Source of the DNA: Neobacillus paridis
GTDB taxonomy: Bacteria; Bacillota; Bacilli; Bacillales; Cytobacillaceae
Direction of reading: 5' to 3'
DNA: 64,000 bases
NCBI RefSeq assembly: GCF_016765675.1
Contig: NZ_JAESWB010000025.1
Location: forward strand, 372,001 to 436,000
A model generated the notes under the pieces. That model worked only from the letters and a program-made list of their open reading frames with translations, was not told where the DNA came from and ran no database searches. The translations under genes and the position numbers were made by a program. This document shows, piece after piece, positions 28,386-38,930 of the stretch (the stretch's first letter is position 1; each line of letters begins with the position of its first letter).

Positions 28386-29312
28386 ATGAAAAGTTTAAAG
28401 AAGTTCAGCCTGCTGACATTATTAACTGCGTTAATTATTTTTTCAGCTGCCTGTGGAGGAAAAGGAACGAATGGCAGCAAGGAAGGTACAGATAAAAAAG
28501 ATAATCCAGCGCAAAAAACGGAAGAGCTTTCAGGCTCACTAGTAATTTCCGGTTCATCCGCAATGCAGCCGTTGGTTGCAGCAGCTGCAGAGGAGTTTAT
28601 GGCTGAAAATCCTAAAGTCGATATTCAAGTCAATGCCGGCGGTTCAGGAACAGGCCTTTCCCAGGTTGCTGAGGGATCCGTTCAAATCGGTAACTCAGAT
28701 GTATTCGCGGAAGAAAAAGAAGGTGTTCCAGCTGACCAGCTTGTTGACCATAAAGTAGCGGTTGTCGGCATGACGGCTGCTGTGAACCCTAAAGTTGGCA
28801 TTAAAGATATTAAAAAAGAAGATTTAATCAAAGTATTTACTGGCAAAATCACCAACTGGAAAGAACTTGGCGGAGAGAATCAAAAAATCGTTTTAGTCAA
28901 CCGTCCTGATTCCTCTGGTACTCGTGCAGTCTTTAATCAATTTGCCCTTGACGGTGCAACACCTGCTGAAGGAATTACGGAAGATTCTTCAAATACCGTT
29001 AAAAAGATTATCAGTGAAACGGAAGGTGCAATTGGTTATCTGGCATTCTCTTACTTCACTGACGATTCAGTAACACCGCTTGCCATTGATGGTGTAAAAC
29101 CAACTGAAGAGAATGTTCAATCCGGTAAATTCCCAATTTGGGCCTATCAGCATTCTTATACAAAAGGGGAAGCGGAAGGATTAGCAAAAGCGTTCTTGGA
29201 TTATCTGATGTCCGACAATATTCAAAATACTTTATTAAAAGAACAAGGCTATCTGCCTGTTACAAAAATGAAAGTAGAACGCGATGCTAAAGGCAACCAA
29301 AAAGATATTTAA
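28386..29312 (+). CDS. pstS: Phosphate-binding lipoprotein PstS
   Basis: Extracellular solute-binding lipoprotein of the high-affinity phosphate importer, 308 residues. Lipoprotein signal peptide with the lipidated Cys in SAACGG (residue ~23). Phosphate-binding loops: SGSSAMQPL near residue 57, NAGGSGTGLSQV near 83, and RPDSSGTRAVF near 178. AGGGGG lies upstream of the ATG. First gene of pstS-C-A-B-B-phoU behind PhoP boxes; separated from pstC by a stem-loop that probably raises PstS levels. Confidence 0.96.
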   Translation: MKSLKKFSLLTLLTALIIFSAACGGKGTNGSKEGTDKKDNPAQKTEELSGSLVISGSSAMQPLVAAAAEEFMAENPKVDIQVNAGGSGTGLSQVAEGSVQIGNSDVFAEEKEGVPADQLVDHKVAVVGMTAAVNPKVGIKDIKKEDLIKVFTGKITNWKELGGENQKIVLVNRPDSSGTRAVFNQFALDGATPAEGITEDSSNTVKKIISETEGAIGYLAFSYFTDDSVTPLAIDGVKPTEENVQSGKFPIWAYQHSYTKGEAEGLAKAFLDYLMSDNIQNTLLKEQGYLPVTKMKVERDAKGNQKDI

Positions 29313-29326
29313 TGTAAAGGAAAAAA

Positions 29327-29362
29327 TAACAGGGTAAATGCTCCTGTGCGTTTACCCTGTTA
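29327..29362 (+). promoter_or_regulatory. Intercistronic stem-loop pstS/pstC
   Basis: Perfect 12-bp stem TAACAGGGTAAA/TTTACCCTGTTA around a 12-base loop, without a following T run. It suggests mRNA processing or stabilisation that separates abundant pstS message from the downstream transporter genes. Confidence 0.75.
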
Positions 29363-29391
29363 CAACGTATATAAGAGGAGTTTGGTTGGAT

Positions 29392-30315
29392 ATGGAAAAA
29401 CTTCTTCCAGCACAAAATAGATTACTTAAATCAAAGAGTAGCAGACTTGGTGGGGAATTTCGCGGGAAATTGTTTGTTATATTATGTGCTGTCATCATGA
29501 TAACAGCCACAATTGCCATTACGATTTTTCTAAGCACGAAGGGACTGCAGTCATTTACCAAAAACGGGATCAGCATTATCGAGTTTCTCACAAGCAGTAA
29601 ATGGGACCCCACCAATAAAGCAAATCCGGCATATGGTGTGCTGCCGTTTATCTTCGGATCCTTTGCTGTTACCATTCTCGCAGCTCTTGTTGCTGCACCT
29701 TTAGGGATCGGTGGTGCGATCTTTATGACGGAAATAGCCCCATCCTGGGGGAGAAAAATTCTCCAGCCAGTTGTAGAACTGCTCGTTGGAATTCCCTCAG
29801 TCGTCTACGGATTTATCGGACTGACTGTTTTGGTTCCTTTTATCAGGGAGCATGTCGGCGGATTAGGATTTAGCCTGCTTTCCGGAATGATTGTCCTTGC
29901 AATTATGATTTTACCTACCATTACGACAATCGCGACGGATGCCATGAGTTCACTTCCGAATCATTTGCGCGAAGGCTCCTATGCTTTAGGGGCGACAAGA
30001 TGGCAGACGATTCGCAAAGTATTAGTACCAGCGGCGCTGCCCTCATTGTTAACCGCGATTATTCTTGGGATGGCCAGGGCTTTCGGTGAAGCCTTAGCCG
30101 TTCAAATGGTTATCGGCAACGTACGAGATATGCCGAATAGTATTCTGGATGCATCTGCAACATTAACGACTATTATTACCTTAAATATGGGACATACCAC
30201 ATATGGCAGCGTCGAGAATAACACGCTTTGGTCGATGGGGCTTATTCTATTAATTATGTCCTTCGCGTTTATCCTTCTGATTCGCTATTTATCATCAAGG
30301 AGGAAGTTACGATGA
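29392..30315 (+). CDS. pstC: Phosphate ABC permease PstC
   Basis: About 307 residues with six membrane segments (~25-45, 80-110, 130-160, 170-190, 215-240, 280-302) and the permease coupling motif EGSYALGATRWQTIRKVLVPAALP near residue 200. The ATG at 29392 lies 11 bases after AGAGGAG; a TTG at 29386 has closer spacing and cannot be excluded. Its stop overlaps the pstA start (ATGA). Confidence 0.93.
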   Translation: MEKLLPAQNRLLKSKSSRLGGEFRGKLFVILCAVIMITATIAITIFLSTKGLQSFTKNGISIIEFLTSSKWDPTNKANPAYGVLPFIFGSFAVTILAALVAAPLGIGGAIFMTEIAPSWGRKILQPVVELLVGIPSVVYGFIGLTVLVPFIREHVGGLGFSLLSGMIVLAIMILPTITTIATDAMSSLPNHLREGSYALGATRWQTIRKVLVPAALPSLLTAIILGMARAFGEALAVQMVIGNVRDMPNSILDASATLTTIITLNMGHTTYGSVENNTLWSMGLILLIMSFAFILLIRYLSSRRKLR

Positions 30316-31199
30316 ATAGTAAAACAGCCGATCGTCTAGCGACAGGAGTTTTTATCACCATCGCCATTATGATAACGGCCATTCTCGCCGGACTATTTTT
30401 CTATATTTTCGTAAACGGGTTTAAGTATATTTCGTTTGATTTTTTAACAACTCCTTCAAGTAACGTAAGGGCTGGTGGCGGAATCCGTGACCAATTGTTT
30501 AATTCGTTTTATATTTTGTTGATTACGATGTTGATTACCGTTCCGATCGGGGTCGGCGGCGGGATTTATATGGCTGAATATGCAAAACCAGGGAAGATAA
30601 CAGATCTCATTCGGACTTGTATTGAGGTATTATCCTCCTTGCCATCGATTGTCATTGGGATGTTTGGCTTATTGGTATTTGTCAACACCACCGGCTGGGG
30701 TTATACGATACTAGGCGGGGCATTGGCACTGACGGTATTCAATCTGCCGACGATGGTACGTACGACGGAAGATGCGATCAGGGCGGTGCCGCAAGATTTG
30801 AAAGAAGCAAGCCTTGCTTTGGGAATTACTCATTGGCATACGATTAAAACGGTTATTTTGCCAACGGCCTTTCCAGCGATTTTAACCGGGGCTATTCTTG
30901 CAGCAGGACGAGTGTTTGGTGAAGCAGCAGCTCTATTATTTACAGCCGGGCTTTCGACACCAAGACTGGATTACACAAACTGGAATCCATTTTCAGAACA
31001 ATCACCATTGAATATTTTCCGCCCGGCGGAGACATTGGCGGTTCATATCTGGTCGGTGAATACCCAAGGGTTAATCCCCGATGTAGAGGCCGTTTCAAGC
31101 GGTTCTGCTGCTGTACTCGTTATTTCGGTACTAATTTTTAATTTAGCGGCCCGCTGGATAGGCAGGATCATTCATAAGCGGATCACAGCAACTAAATAA
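30312..31199 (+). CDS. pstA: Phosphate ABC permease PstA
   Basis: 295 residues, partner of PstC in the membrane pore. Six membrane segments and the coupling motif EASLALGITHWHTIKTVILP near residue 175. The ATG at 30312 overlaps the pstC stop and has AGGAGG 8 bases upstream (inside pstC). Fourth-order synteny with pstB confirms identity. Confidence 0.95.
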   Translation: MNSKTADRLATGVFITIAIMITAILAGLFFYIFVNGFKYISFDFLTTPSSNVRAGGGIRDQLFNSFYILLITMLITVPIGVGGGIYMAEYAKPGKITDLIRTCIEVLSSLPSIVIGMFGLLVFVNTTGWGYTILGGALALTVFNLPTMVRTTEDAIRAVPQDLKEASLALGITHWHTIKTVILPTAFPAILTGAILAAGRVFGEAAALLFTAGLSTPRLDYTNWNPFSEQSPLNIFRPAETLAVHIWSVNTQGLIPDVEAVSSGSAAVLVISVLIFNLAARWIGRIIHKRITATK

Positions 31200-31214
31200 G
31201 AAGGTGGGAGTCGA

Positions 31215-32036
31215 ATGGTAACAGCCTTAAAGGAGAGAACAACGATGGAAGCAACTGTACCGGTTCAGCAAATAAACCGGCAGGAAAATATTTTATCAAT
31301 TAACAATTTAGAGATTTTCTATGGTGAAAACCGGGCGGTAAATGGAATTTCCATGGAGATTGAAAAAAATGCCGTAACGGCATTAATTGGTCCTTCAGGC
31401 TGCGGCAAGTCCACTTTTTTACGCAGCATTAATCGGATGAATGACCTCATCCCCGGTGCTTTTGCAAAAGGAGAAATCATTTATGAAGGGCTTAATATTT
31501 TGGCTGAGAATATCAACGTGGTGGCGCTTCGCAAGGAAATTGGCATGGTGTTTCAAAGACCAAATCCTTTTCCTAAATCCATTTATGAAAATATTACTCA
31601 TGCCTTAAAATTTGCCGGCATTAAGAAGAAAAGCCAACTGGATGAGATTGTTGAGGAAAGTTTACGAAAGGCCGCTTTGTGGGATGAAGTCAAGGACAGG
31701 CTTGAAAAATCGGCATTCTCCCTTTCAGGCGGACAGCAGCAGCGGCTTTGCATTGCCAGAACGATTGCAATGAAACCAACTGTCATCCTGCTGGATGAGC
31801 CGTCATCTGCGTTAGACCCGATTTCCAACGCAAAGGTCGAAGACTTAATTGTTGATTTAAAGAAGGATTATTCGATTATTATTGTCACCCATAATATGCA
31901 GCAGGCATCCCGTATTTCCGATAAAACCGCATTCTTTTTAAACGGCGATTTAATTGAATATGACCACACGGAAAAAATCTTTACCAACCCATCTGTTCAA
32001 AAGACAGAAGAATACATTTCCGGACGGTTCGGATAA
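31215..32036 (+). CDS. pstB: Phosphate ABC ATPase PstB (copy 1)
   Basis: ABC ATPase with Walker [10 protein letters not shown] near residue 59, Q-loop [13 protein letters not shown], signature LSGGQQQR and Walker [15 protein letters not shown]. PstB-specific wording ([13 protein letters not shown] at the end) is present. Two starts are plausible: 31215 (273 residues) and 31245 (AAAGGAGAG upstream, 263 residues). A second PstB gene follows directly, an arrangement also found in B. subtilis (pstBA/pstBB). Confidence 0.95.
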   Translation: MVTALKERTTMEATVPVQQINRQENILSINNLEIFYGENRAVNGISMEIEKNAVTALIGPSGCGKSTFLRSINRMNDLIPGAFAKGEIIYEGLNILAENINVVALRKEIGMVFQRPNPFPKSIYENITHALKFAGIKKKSQLDEIVEESLRKAALWDEVKDRLEKSAFSLSGGQQQRLCIARTIAMKPTVILLDEPSSALDPISNAKVEDLIVDLKKDYSIIIVTHNMQQASRISDKTAFFLNGDLIEYDHTEKIFTNPSVQKTEEYISGRFG

Positions 32037-32048
32037 GGGGGAGAACTC

Positions 32049-32822
32049 ATGGCAATCCAGACGTTAACAAGAAATATCTTTGATGTGAAGGATCTAAACC
32101 TGTGGTATGGTGACCATCACGCTTTAAAGGGGGTCTATTTTCCGATTCAAAAGAAGGAAGTTACCGCGATGATTGGACCGTCAGGCTGCGGCAAGTCCAC
32201 CTTTTTAAAAACCTTAAACCTGATGAATAAAATGATTCCGAATGTCAAAATAACCGGTGAAGTGAATTTTGCCGGGCAAAATATTTTGCATTCCAAAACA
32301 GATTTAGTTGAATTACGTAAACATGTCGGCATGGTTTTCCAAAAGGGGAATCCGTTCCCACAGTCGATTTATGATAATGTCGCCTATGGACCAAGAATTC
32401 ATGGAATCAAGAAGAAAAAGCATCTTGACGAATTGGTCATAAAAGCGTTAATGGATGTGGCGTTATGGAATGAAGTGAAGGATCGTTTAAACGCTCCGGC
32501 ATTAGGATTGTCAGGGGGACAGCAGCAAAGGTTATGTATTGCGAGAGCATTAGCGACAAAACCGGATGTGTTATTAATGGATGAGCCAACATCCGCGCTT
32601 GACCCAATTTCAACTTTGAAAATTGAGGAACTCATTTTTGAATTGAAGGAAAAATATACGATTGTCATTGTGACCCATAATATGCAGCAGGCAGCAAGGG
32701 TTTCCGATCGAACCGCCTTCTTCTTAATGGGAGAATTAATTGAGTTTGCGGAAACCTCTAAAATTTTCTCGACGCCAAAAGATTCGCGGACGGAAGACTA
32801 TATTACAGGAAGATTTGGGTGA
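32049..32822 (+). CDS. pstB: Phosphate ABC ATPase PstB (copy 2)
   Basis: Second PstB paralogue, 257 residues, with all ABC motifs intact ([31 protein letters not shown]) and the same GRFG C-terminus. It begins 12 bases after copy 1 with AAGGGGGAG as ribosome site. Both copies look functional; they may form a heterodimer or alternate. Followed 5 bases later by phoU. Confidence 0.95.
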   Translation: MAIQTLTRNIFDVKDLNLWYGDHHALKGVYFPIQKKEVTAMIGPSGCGKSTFLKTLNLMNKMIPNVKITGEVNFAGQNILHSKTDLVELRKHVGMVFQKGNPFPQSIYDNVAYGPRIHGIKKKKHLDELVIKALMDVALWNEVKDRLNAPALGLSGGQQQRLCIARALATKPDVLLMDEPTSALDPISTLKIEELIFELKEKYTIVIVTHNMQQAARVSDRTAFFLMGELIEFAETSKIFSTPKDSRTEDYITGRFG

Positions 32823-32827
32823 TATAA

Positions 32828-33487
32828 ATGAATACGAGAGCCAATTTTGATCAAAGTTTACAAGAATTAAAAACGCTGCAATTAAAAATGGCCGGGGAAG
32901 CAGAAACAGCTGTTAAAAATGCGATGCTGTCATTGTTAAACCGTGATGTTGAACTAGCAAATAAGGTTATTAATGGTGATCATCTTATCGATGACCTTGA
33001 ATATGAAATTCATGAAAAAGCATTGATGCTGATTGCCCGCCAATCCCCGGTTGCAAAAGATTTGCGGAGGCTGCATGTGGCGTTAAAAGTCTCATCCGAG
33101 GTAGAACGGTTAGGTGATATTGCCGTAAACATTGCCAAATCAACCGTTCAAATCGGGAATGAGCAGCATGTGAAAGAACTAATCGATATCCCTCAGATGA
33201 TGGAAGTAGCGTTAGAAATGCTGACCGATGCGATCACCGCCTTTTATTCCGAAGATCCTGCACTTGCCAAAAAATGCGCGCAAAAGGATGATCAGGTTGA
33301 TAAAATGTTTGGGGAGCTAGTACAAGAACTATTAACCTATATCCCGAAAAACCCCGATTTTACCAATCAGATCATTCAATTAGCCTATGTCTGCCGTTAT
33401 ATTGAAAGAATTGCTGACCACGCTACGAATATAGCTGAAAATATTGTTTATCTTGAAACAGGAAAACGATACAATCTCAATGATTAA
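32828..33487 (+). CDS. phoU: Phosphate regulatory protein PhoU
   Basis: Two-repeat all-helical PhoU protein, 219 residues, with metal-binding D/E-x3-D motifs in both halves (EVERLGDIAVNIAK near residue 95; YIERIADHATNIAENI near 198). It negatively modulates the Pst importer and the PhoPR response. B. subtilis has no phoU in its pst operon, so its presence here is a difference from that model. Last gene before the terminator. Confidence 0.96.
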   Translation: MNTRANFDQSLQELKTLQLKMAGEAETAVKNAMLSLLNRDVELANKVINGDHLIDDLEYEIHEKALMLIARQSPVAKDLRRLHVALKVSSEVERLGDIAVNIAKSTVQIGNEQHVKELIDIPQMMEVALEMLTDAITAFYSEDPALAKKCAQKDDQVDKMFGELVQELLTYIPKNPDFTNQIIQLAYVCRYIERIADHATNIAENIVYLETGKRYNLND

Positions 33488-33504
33488 TTAAATCCTATCA
33501 TTCG

Positions 33505-33536
33505 AAAGATGAGATAAGCGCACTCTCATCTTTTTT
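33505..33536 (+). terminator. Terminator of the pst-phoU operon
   Basis: AAAGATGAGA/TCTCATCTTT stem with a 9-base loop followed by TTT. Confidence 0.9.
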
Positions 33537-33754
33537 ACTTTAGGAAGATCCCACTTGGTCAAAGCAAGTGTTTTGACCTCATGATATCTGACCGTTCCCC
33601 CATACTTCTTTCTCATATCCTGTTAAAAAAAGCAGAATCCGACAATTTACGTTTATTGTCCAACTCTCATAATGATGGTACGATTATGTTGAAACAGCAA
33701 TTCATATTTTTTCCAATTAAGCATATACTAGTGATTTGGTAGTCGGAGGAAAAC

Positions 33755-34234
33755 ATGTCTGAGCAAAATATTAATCTGAAACAGCCTTTACAAGGGGAGC
33801 TTCATATCCAGTGGGTAACAGCCGATAAACTAGTTCTCTTATGGGATATTACATTGATTACCAAAAAAGTAATCGAATCGTACTTTTCCGTTTGTTTTAG
33901 AGACCTTGTTGCACTGATAAGGATCTATGATGTAACCGACATCATCTTTGACGGAAAAAATGCCCATCATTTTTATGAAGTCAGCATTCCTTTAAACAAT
34001 GGACAGTGGTTTATCAAAGGTTTAGCGGCAAATCGAAGCTATATAGCGGAATTAGCAGTACTCATTCCAACCGCTGGCTACTTTCCCCTTTTTAGATCCA
34101 ATTGTCTCCAAACTCCTAATCTTAACATGAAAAGCAGCCAGGTAATCAAACAGCAGTCGGAAATGAATGTGAATCAGGTTCCTTCTCCAAAGTGGAGAAA
34201 ATTGGTTAGTACCTACAGTTATTATGAAGACTAA
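33755..34234 (+). CDS. DUF4912 protein
   Basis: 159 residues. Residues ~15-115 form a DUF4912 domain, a beta-rich carbohydrate-associated fold of unknown function (LVLLWDI ... VALIRIYDVTDI ... SIPLNNGQWFIKGLAANRSYIAELAV). The C-terminal 45 residues are low in order. No signal peptide. GGAGG precedes the ATG. It is followed after 20 bases by a glycosyltransferase and then an unknown protein, so the three are probably one operon for a polysaccharide or glycogen-like product; in B. subtilis yqgL-yqgM occupy this place. Confidence 0.8.
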   Translation: MSEQNINLKQPLQGELHIQWVTADKLVLLWDITLITKKVIESYFSVCFRDLVALIRIYDVTDIIFDGKNAHHFYEVSIPLNNGQWFIKGLAANRSYIAELAVLIPTAGYFPLFRSNCLQTPNLNMKSSQVIKQQSEMNVNQVPSPKWRKLVSTYSYYED

Positions 34235-34254
34235 AGATCTTTGGAGGGACAAAG

Positions 34255-35502
34255 ATGGTCAATGCTATACCACAAAAGGCTAAGATCGATCAAGGTTGGC
34301 TGCATAAGCGATGCTTAAAAATATTGCTGCTTAGCTGGGAGTATCCCCCAAATGTCGTAGGGGGGCTTTCAAGGCATGTTTATGGATTGGCCACTCGATT
34401 GGCGAGACAAGGCCATGAAATTCATGTGTTAACAGCGGGTGATCGGGAATGGCCGAACTATGAATGGAAAGAAGCGGTGCATGTGCATCGGGTTAGGCCG
34501 GTAAATGAACATGATGATCAATTCCTTGCATGGATCGGTGGACTTAATGTCGCAATGGCATTAAAAGGCGAATTATTAGCTAGTGAGATTCCCTTTGACA
34601 TCATCCATGCACATGATTGGCTTGTTGGGTCAGCCGCGATGGCTCTCAAGGAAGTGCTAAGCATTCCCCTTTTGACCACGATTCATGCCACCGAACATGG
34701 AAGAAATCAAGGAATTCATACAGAAATGCAAAATTTTATCCATGAGAGGGAGGTTCAATTAATATCGGCTTCAGATCACCTAATCGTTTGCAGCGAATAT
34801 ATGAAGGAATCGCTGATGACGCTCTTTCAGGTTGAAGAAAAAAAATTAACAGTTATTCCGAATGGAATTCATCTTTCAATGATCAAAACAAGTGCCGCTA
34901 AGGTTTTCCCCGAATTGACGAGAAGAGAATATATTTTTTCGATTGGAAGAATCGTGAGGGAAAAGGGGTTTGAAACCATTATAAAGGCTGCGGAGATCGC
35001 CAAAGCAATGAACCATGATTACTTTTTTGTGATCGCCGGGGAAGGCCCGATGCTTGAAATATATAGAAAACAGATCATGGAAAGGAATTTAGCTCAGTAT
35101 GTTGCCTTTATCGGCTATGTGACCGAAGAGGAAAAATTCAGCTTGATTCAGAACTGTGAAATGATGGTGATCCCCAGCTTGTACGAACCCTTCGGAATCG
35201 TTGCTCTTGAAGCATTGGCTCAGGAAAAACCCGTCATTGTTTCCAATATTGGTGGAATGAAAGGGATTATTACCCATTTACAAACCGGAATGATAATGAA
35301 TCCTGATGATCCCTTTAGCTTGCTTGAGCAAATTGAGTTCCTTCGCAAACATAGGCAGCTGGCAAAAAATATCGCGTTAAAAGGTCATGAAGTCGTTAGA
35401 AGTTTATATGATTGGGGACAGATTGCTTCTGACACGAGCAGGGTCATGAAACTGATGACTATTGGAGATACCGGTGAGTTAAACCGCTGCAATATAAATT
35501 AA
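34255..35502 (+). CDS. yqgM: Family 4 glycosyltransferase (YqgM-like)
   Basis: GT-B glycosyltransferase, 415 residues. The N-terminal acceptor domain begins at ~27 with LLLSWEYPPNVVGGLSRHVY, a glycogen/sucrose-synthase-like Gly-Gly loop; IHAHDWL follows near residue 118. The C-terminal nucleotide-sugar domain has FSIGRIVREKGFET and the E-x7-E motif in PSLYEPFGIVALEALA near residue 308. Retaining enzyme; donor and product unknown. The first 25 residues are an extra N-terminal stretch. Neighbouring DUF4912 supports a glucan-type role. Confidence 0.88.
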   Translation: MVNAIPQKAKIDQGWLHKRCLKILLLSWEYPPNVVGGLSRHVYGLATRLARQGHEIHVLTAGDREWPNYEWKEAVHVHRVRPVNEHDDQFLAWIGGLNVAMALKGELLASEIPFDIIHAHDWLVGSAAMALKEVLSIPLLTTIHATEHGRNQGIHTEMQNFIHEREVQLISASDHLIVCSEYMKESLMTLFQVEEKKLTVIPNGIHLSMIKTSAAKVFPELTRREYIFSIGRIVREKGFETIIKAAEIAKAMNHDYFFVIAGEGPMLEIYRKQIMERNLAQYVAFIGYVTEEEKFSLIQNCEMMVIPSLYEPFGIVALEALAQEKPVIVSNIGGMKGIITHLQTGMIMNPDDPFSLLEQIEFLRKHRQLAKNIALKGHEVVRSLYDWGQIASDTSRVMKLMTIGDTGELNRCNIN

Positions 35503-35525
35503 TTATTTAAAAGGTGAATAGTGCT

Positions 35526-36161
35526 ATGGTGAATATGACCGAATTACAAAAATGTAAGCAGTTATTGAAACAAGAGCCAAGCGTTGGTAAGGTTCAATTT
35601 ATTCCAGGTCTTTGGGTGAATGGTAAGTATTTCTGGCTGCCAAATCAGACAGAGAAAGTACTTTATGAGGAAGAGTTGGTCATTAAAGTAACGGATAAGC
35701 AAATACACTCAAAAGTTGATTTTCATCATATATATATAAGCAATCACAGCCGCCAAACGAAGGACATAAAATTTTTGGCTTTGCATCACTTTCAGAATGT
35801 CCATCATGACTGCCTGACATTTGTATCGCCAACAGATCAGCGGATTTTCCATCTTGCTAATCAGACTGTGTGCTTAATGAACTTGCTGACAACTGGGGCA
35901 GGGAAGAAGGAATATACAACCGTTCCATTGTGGGATGTATTTAGCGATCAAATTTGGCATTCGGTTAAAACAGGAGAGTTAAAGTTTCAGCCTATGGCAA
36001 AAGGTTCGGCTGCCAGCATTCTCGCAATAAAAATGGCGATTGATCCAAAAAAGACCGAGAAAATAGCCACTTGGAGCATTTCGGGAAATAAGAAACACGA
36101 TGTAGCGGCATTTGAACAAGCCCTTCTGAAAAATCCACTAGCATTTCCGATTGAAAAATGA
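35526..36161 (+). CDS. Conserved hypothetical protein in glycosyltransferase operon
   Basis: Not recognised. About 211 residues, soluble, no signal peptide or membrane helix. Residues ~55-150 look beta-rich ([13 protein letters not shown] ... [20 protein letters not shown]) with many histidines. The ATG at 35526 is preceded by AAAAGGTG at 35508-35515; a GTG at 35514 is alternative. It follows the glycosyltransferase by 24 bases, so a shared role is likely. Confidence 0.75.
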   Translation: MVNMTELQKCKQLLKQEPSVGKVQFIPGLWVNGKYFWLPNQTEKVLYEEELVIKVTDKQIHSKVDFHHIYISNHSRQTKDIKFLALHHFQNVHHDCLTFVSPTDQRIFHLANQTVCLMNLLTTGAGKKEYTTVPLWDVFSDQIWHSVKTGELKFQPMAKGSAASILAIKMAIDPKKTEKIATWSISGNKKHDVAAFEQALLKNPLAFPIEK

Positions 36162-36216
36162 TATTATAGAAAAGTCGTATGAACGAACAAGCTTAATCGT
36201 TTGGAGGGAAATGAAC

Positions 36217-36366
36217 ATGCGTGTGAATATTACGTTAGCTTGCACTGAATGTGGAGACCGTAACTATATTTCAACAAAAAATAAACGTAACAATCCAGAT
36301 CGTCTTGAGCTTAAGAAATATTGCCCAAGAGAAAAACGTACAACGTTACACCGTGAAACAAAGTAA
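36217..36366 (+). CDS. rpmG: 50S ribosomal protein L33, C-minus type
   Basis: 49 residues starting [19 protein letters not shown], almost the B. subtilis RpmGA sequence. The first zinc-ribbon pair CTEC is present, but only one Cys (KYCPREK) remains in the second half, so the zinc site is incomplete and this is the zinc-independent type. ATG at 36217 chosen because TGGAGGG lies 8 bases upstream; the frame is open further upstream. Such paralogues often replace zinc-binding ones under zinc limitation. Confidence 0.95.
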   Translation: MRVNITLACTECGDRNYISTKNKRNNPDRLELKKYCPREKRTTLHRETK

Positions 36367-36395
36367 ACAGCAGGGAAATTCCTTGCTGTTTTTTT
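36365..36395 (+). terminator. Terminator after rpmG
   Basis: AACAGCAGGG/CCTTGCTGTT hairpin directly followed by TTTTT; overlaps the stop codon. Confidence 0.9.
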
Positions 36396-36420
36396 GTACA
36401 TTAGTACAGGAGGGTTTGAA

Positions 36421-36987
36421 ATGAACGATAAAAATTCAATTCGGCAAAAAGTTAGAGAGGTTCTTAACAAGATTCCAAAACCACTCTACGAGGATTATTC
36501 ATATAAAATTGCTTCTAGACTATATGAATTAGATGTATGGAAACAAGCTGATGTTATTGGAATCACCATTTCCAGACCCCCTGAAGTGGATACATACCAA
36601 TTGATCCGTAAGGCATGGGAGCTGGGAAAAACCGTCGCCGTGCCAAAATGTCATCCAAACGATAAGCGCATGACGTTTAGAACAGTGACTGAATTTTCTC
36701 AACTTGAGTCTGTTTACTACGGATTATTAGAGCCAATTGTTGAAGTAACAACGGAAGTGGCCAAAGAGGAAATGGATTTGATTATTGTTCCCGGGGTAGC
36801 CTATACAAGAAACGGTTTTCGAATTGGATTCGGCGGCGGCTATTATGATCGATATCTATCGGGATATTCCGGAAACACCATATCGCTTGCTTTTACCGAA
36901 CAGCTGATTTCCGATTTTCCGGTTGGCGAATACGATCTTCCTGTTAGCAAAATTATTACTCCGAAAGAAGTTATAGAAATCGTATGA
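36421..36987 (+). CDS. yqgN: 5-formyltetrahydrofolate cyclo-ligase
   Basis: Converts 5-formyl-THF to 5,10-methenyl-THF using ATP. 188 residues. Basic N-terminus, a phosphate-binding stretch and the family signature NGFRIGFGGGYYDRYL near residue 139. The ATG at 36421 has AGGAGGG 7 bases upstream. Its stop overlaps the start of the DUF92 gene. Fits B. subtilis YqgN by position after rpmG. Confidence 0.94.
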   Translation: MNDKNSIRQKVREVLNKIPKPLYEDYSYKIASRLYELDVWKQADVIGITISRPPEVDTYQLIRKAWELGKTVAVPKCHPNDKRMTFRTVTEFSQLESVYYGLLEPIVEVTTEVAKEEMDLIIVPGVAYTRNGFRIGFGGGYYDRYLSGYSGNTISLAFTEQLISDFPVGEYDLPVSKIITPKEVIEIV

Positions 36988-37772
36988 TCATAGCAATGTT
37001 GTTTTTTTTCTTTATTGCAAGCATGGCCATTGCCGGATATTATTCCAAATCTTTAAGCCGTTCTGGTACCGTTGCTGCGATCATTGTTGGCTGTGCTGTC
37101 TATTCTGGGTTTGAAATGAAAGGCTTATTGCTGCTGGGGATTTTTTTTGCTTCGTCAAGTTATTGGTCAAAATATAAAAGCGCCTTGAAAATGAAAATGG
37201 AAGAAAAGCTGGCAAAAGGAGCAACAAGAGATTGGCGGCAAGTGCTTGCAAATGGAGGCGCGGCAGCACTATACAGCGTCCTCTATTTTTATCAGCCATC
37301 CCCATTGTTTATCGTTGGATTTACGGCGGCCCTTGCCAGTGCTAATTCAGATACATGGGCATCAGAGATCGGCAGTTTAAGCAAACAAAATCCGCTCTAT
37401 ATTCGAACGTGGAAACGAGTGGAAAAGGGCACATCAGGTGCGGTAAGCGGACTGGGAACAGTCGCGGCAATATTAGGTTCGTTATTGATCGCCTTGATGA
37501 GTATATTAGTTTTTAACCTGCCATTGCTGCTTGGATGGGTTATTTTTCTCTCTGGTTATCTTGGTAACGTGATTGATACTTTGATTGGGGCCTATTATCA
37601 ACAGCTTTATGTTTGCCAGAATTGTGGAATAAAAACGGAGAAAACGGTCCATTGCGGTCTGCCAGCGGTACGCATCAAGGGGATTTCATGTGTTGATAAT
37701 GATATGGTAAACTTTTTATCAGGTGCTTTCGCTTCCCTTTTGGCTATATTTTTTTATTTTCAAATACAGTAA
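36984..37772 (+). CDS. DUF92/TMEM19 family membrane protein
   Basis: 262 residues with six or seven membrane segments. The family core ANSDTWASEIG near residue 118 and RVEKGTSGAVSGLGT near 145 are characteristic of DUF92. Relatives include plant phytyl-phosphate kinase (VTE6), so a polyprenyl-lipid phosphate role is possible but unproven. Near the C-terminus there is a CxxC...C stretch (VCQNCG) on a loop. The ATGA overlap indicates coupling with yqgN. Confidence 0.85.
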   Translation: MIIAMLFFFFIASMAIAGYYSKSLSRSGTVAAIIVGCAVYSGFEMKGLLLLGIFFASSSYWSKYKSALKMKMEEKLAKGATRDWRQVLANGGAAALYSVLYFYQPSPLFIVGFTAALASANSDTWASEIGSLSKQNPLYIRTWKRVEKGTSGAVSGLGTVAAILGSLLIALMSILVFNLPLLLGWVIFLSGYLGNVIDTLIGAYYQQLYVCQNCGIKTEKTVHCGLPAVRIKGISCVDNDMVNFLSGAFASLLAIFFYFQIQ

Positions 37773-37858
37773 TTGATAAAATAAGTTTTTCATTATAAAA
37801 TATATTGCCTAAAAATGTACAATCTAATTTTGAAAGGTAAATATTGAGGCACAAATGA

Positions 37859-38824
<966 letters not shown>

Positions 38825-38835
38825 CGATAAGATTG

Positions 38836-38873
38836 GGGATTGGTTTCATTAATTGAAATCAATCCCTCTTTTA
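38836..38873 (+). terminator. Terminator after ldh
   Basis: GGGATTGGTTTCA/TGAAATCAATCCC stem (one G-T pair) with a 6-base loop, followed by TCTTTT. Confidence 0.87.
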
Positions 38874-38930
38874 CTAACTATGGATAAAAATAAAGTTCTT
38901 TTCACAGAATAAGGTCAGGAGGGATTGGCG

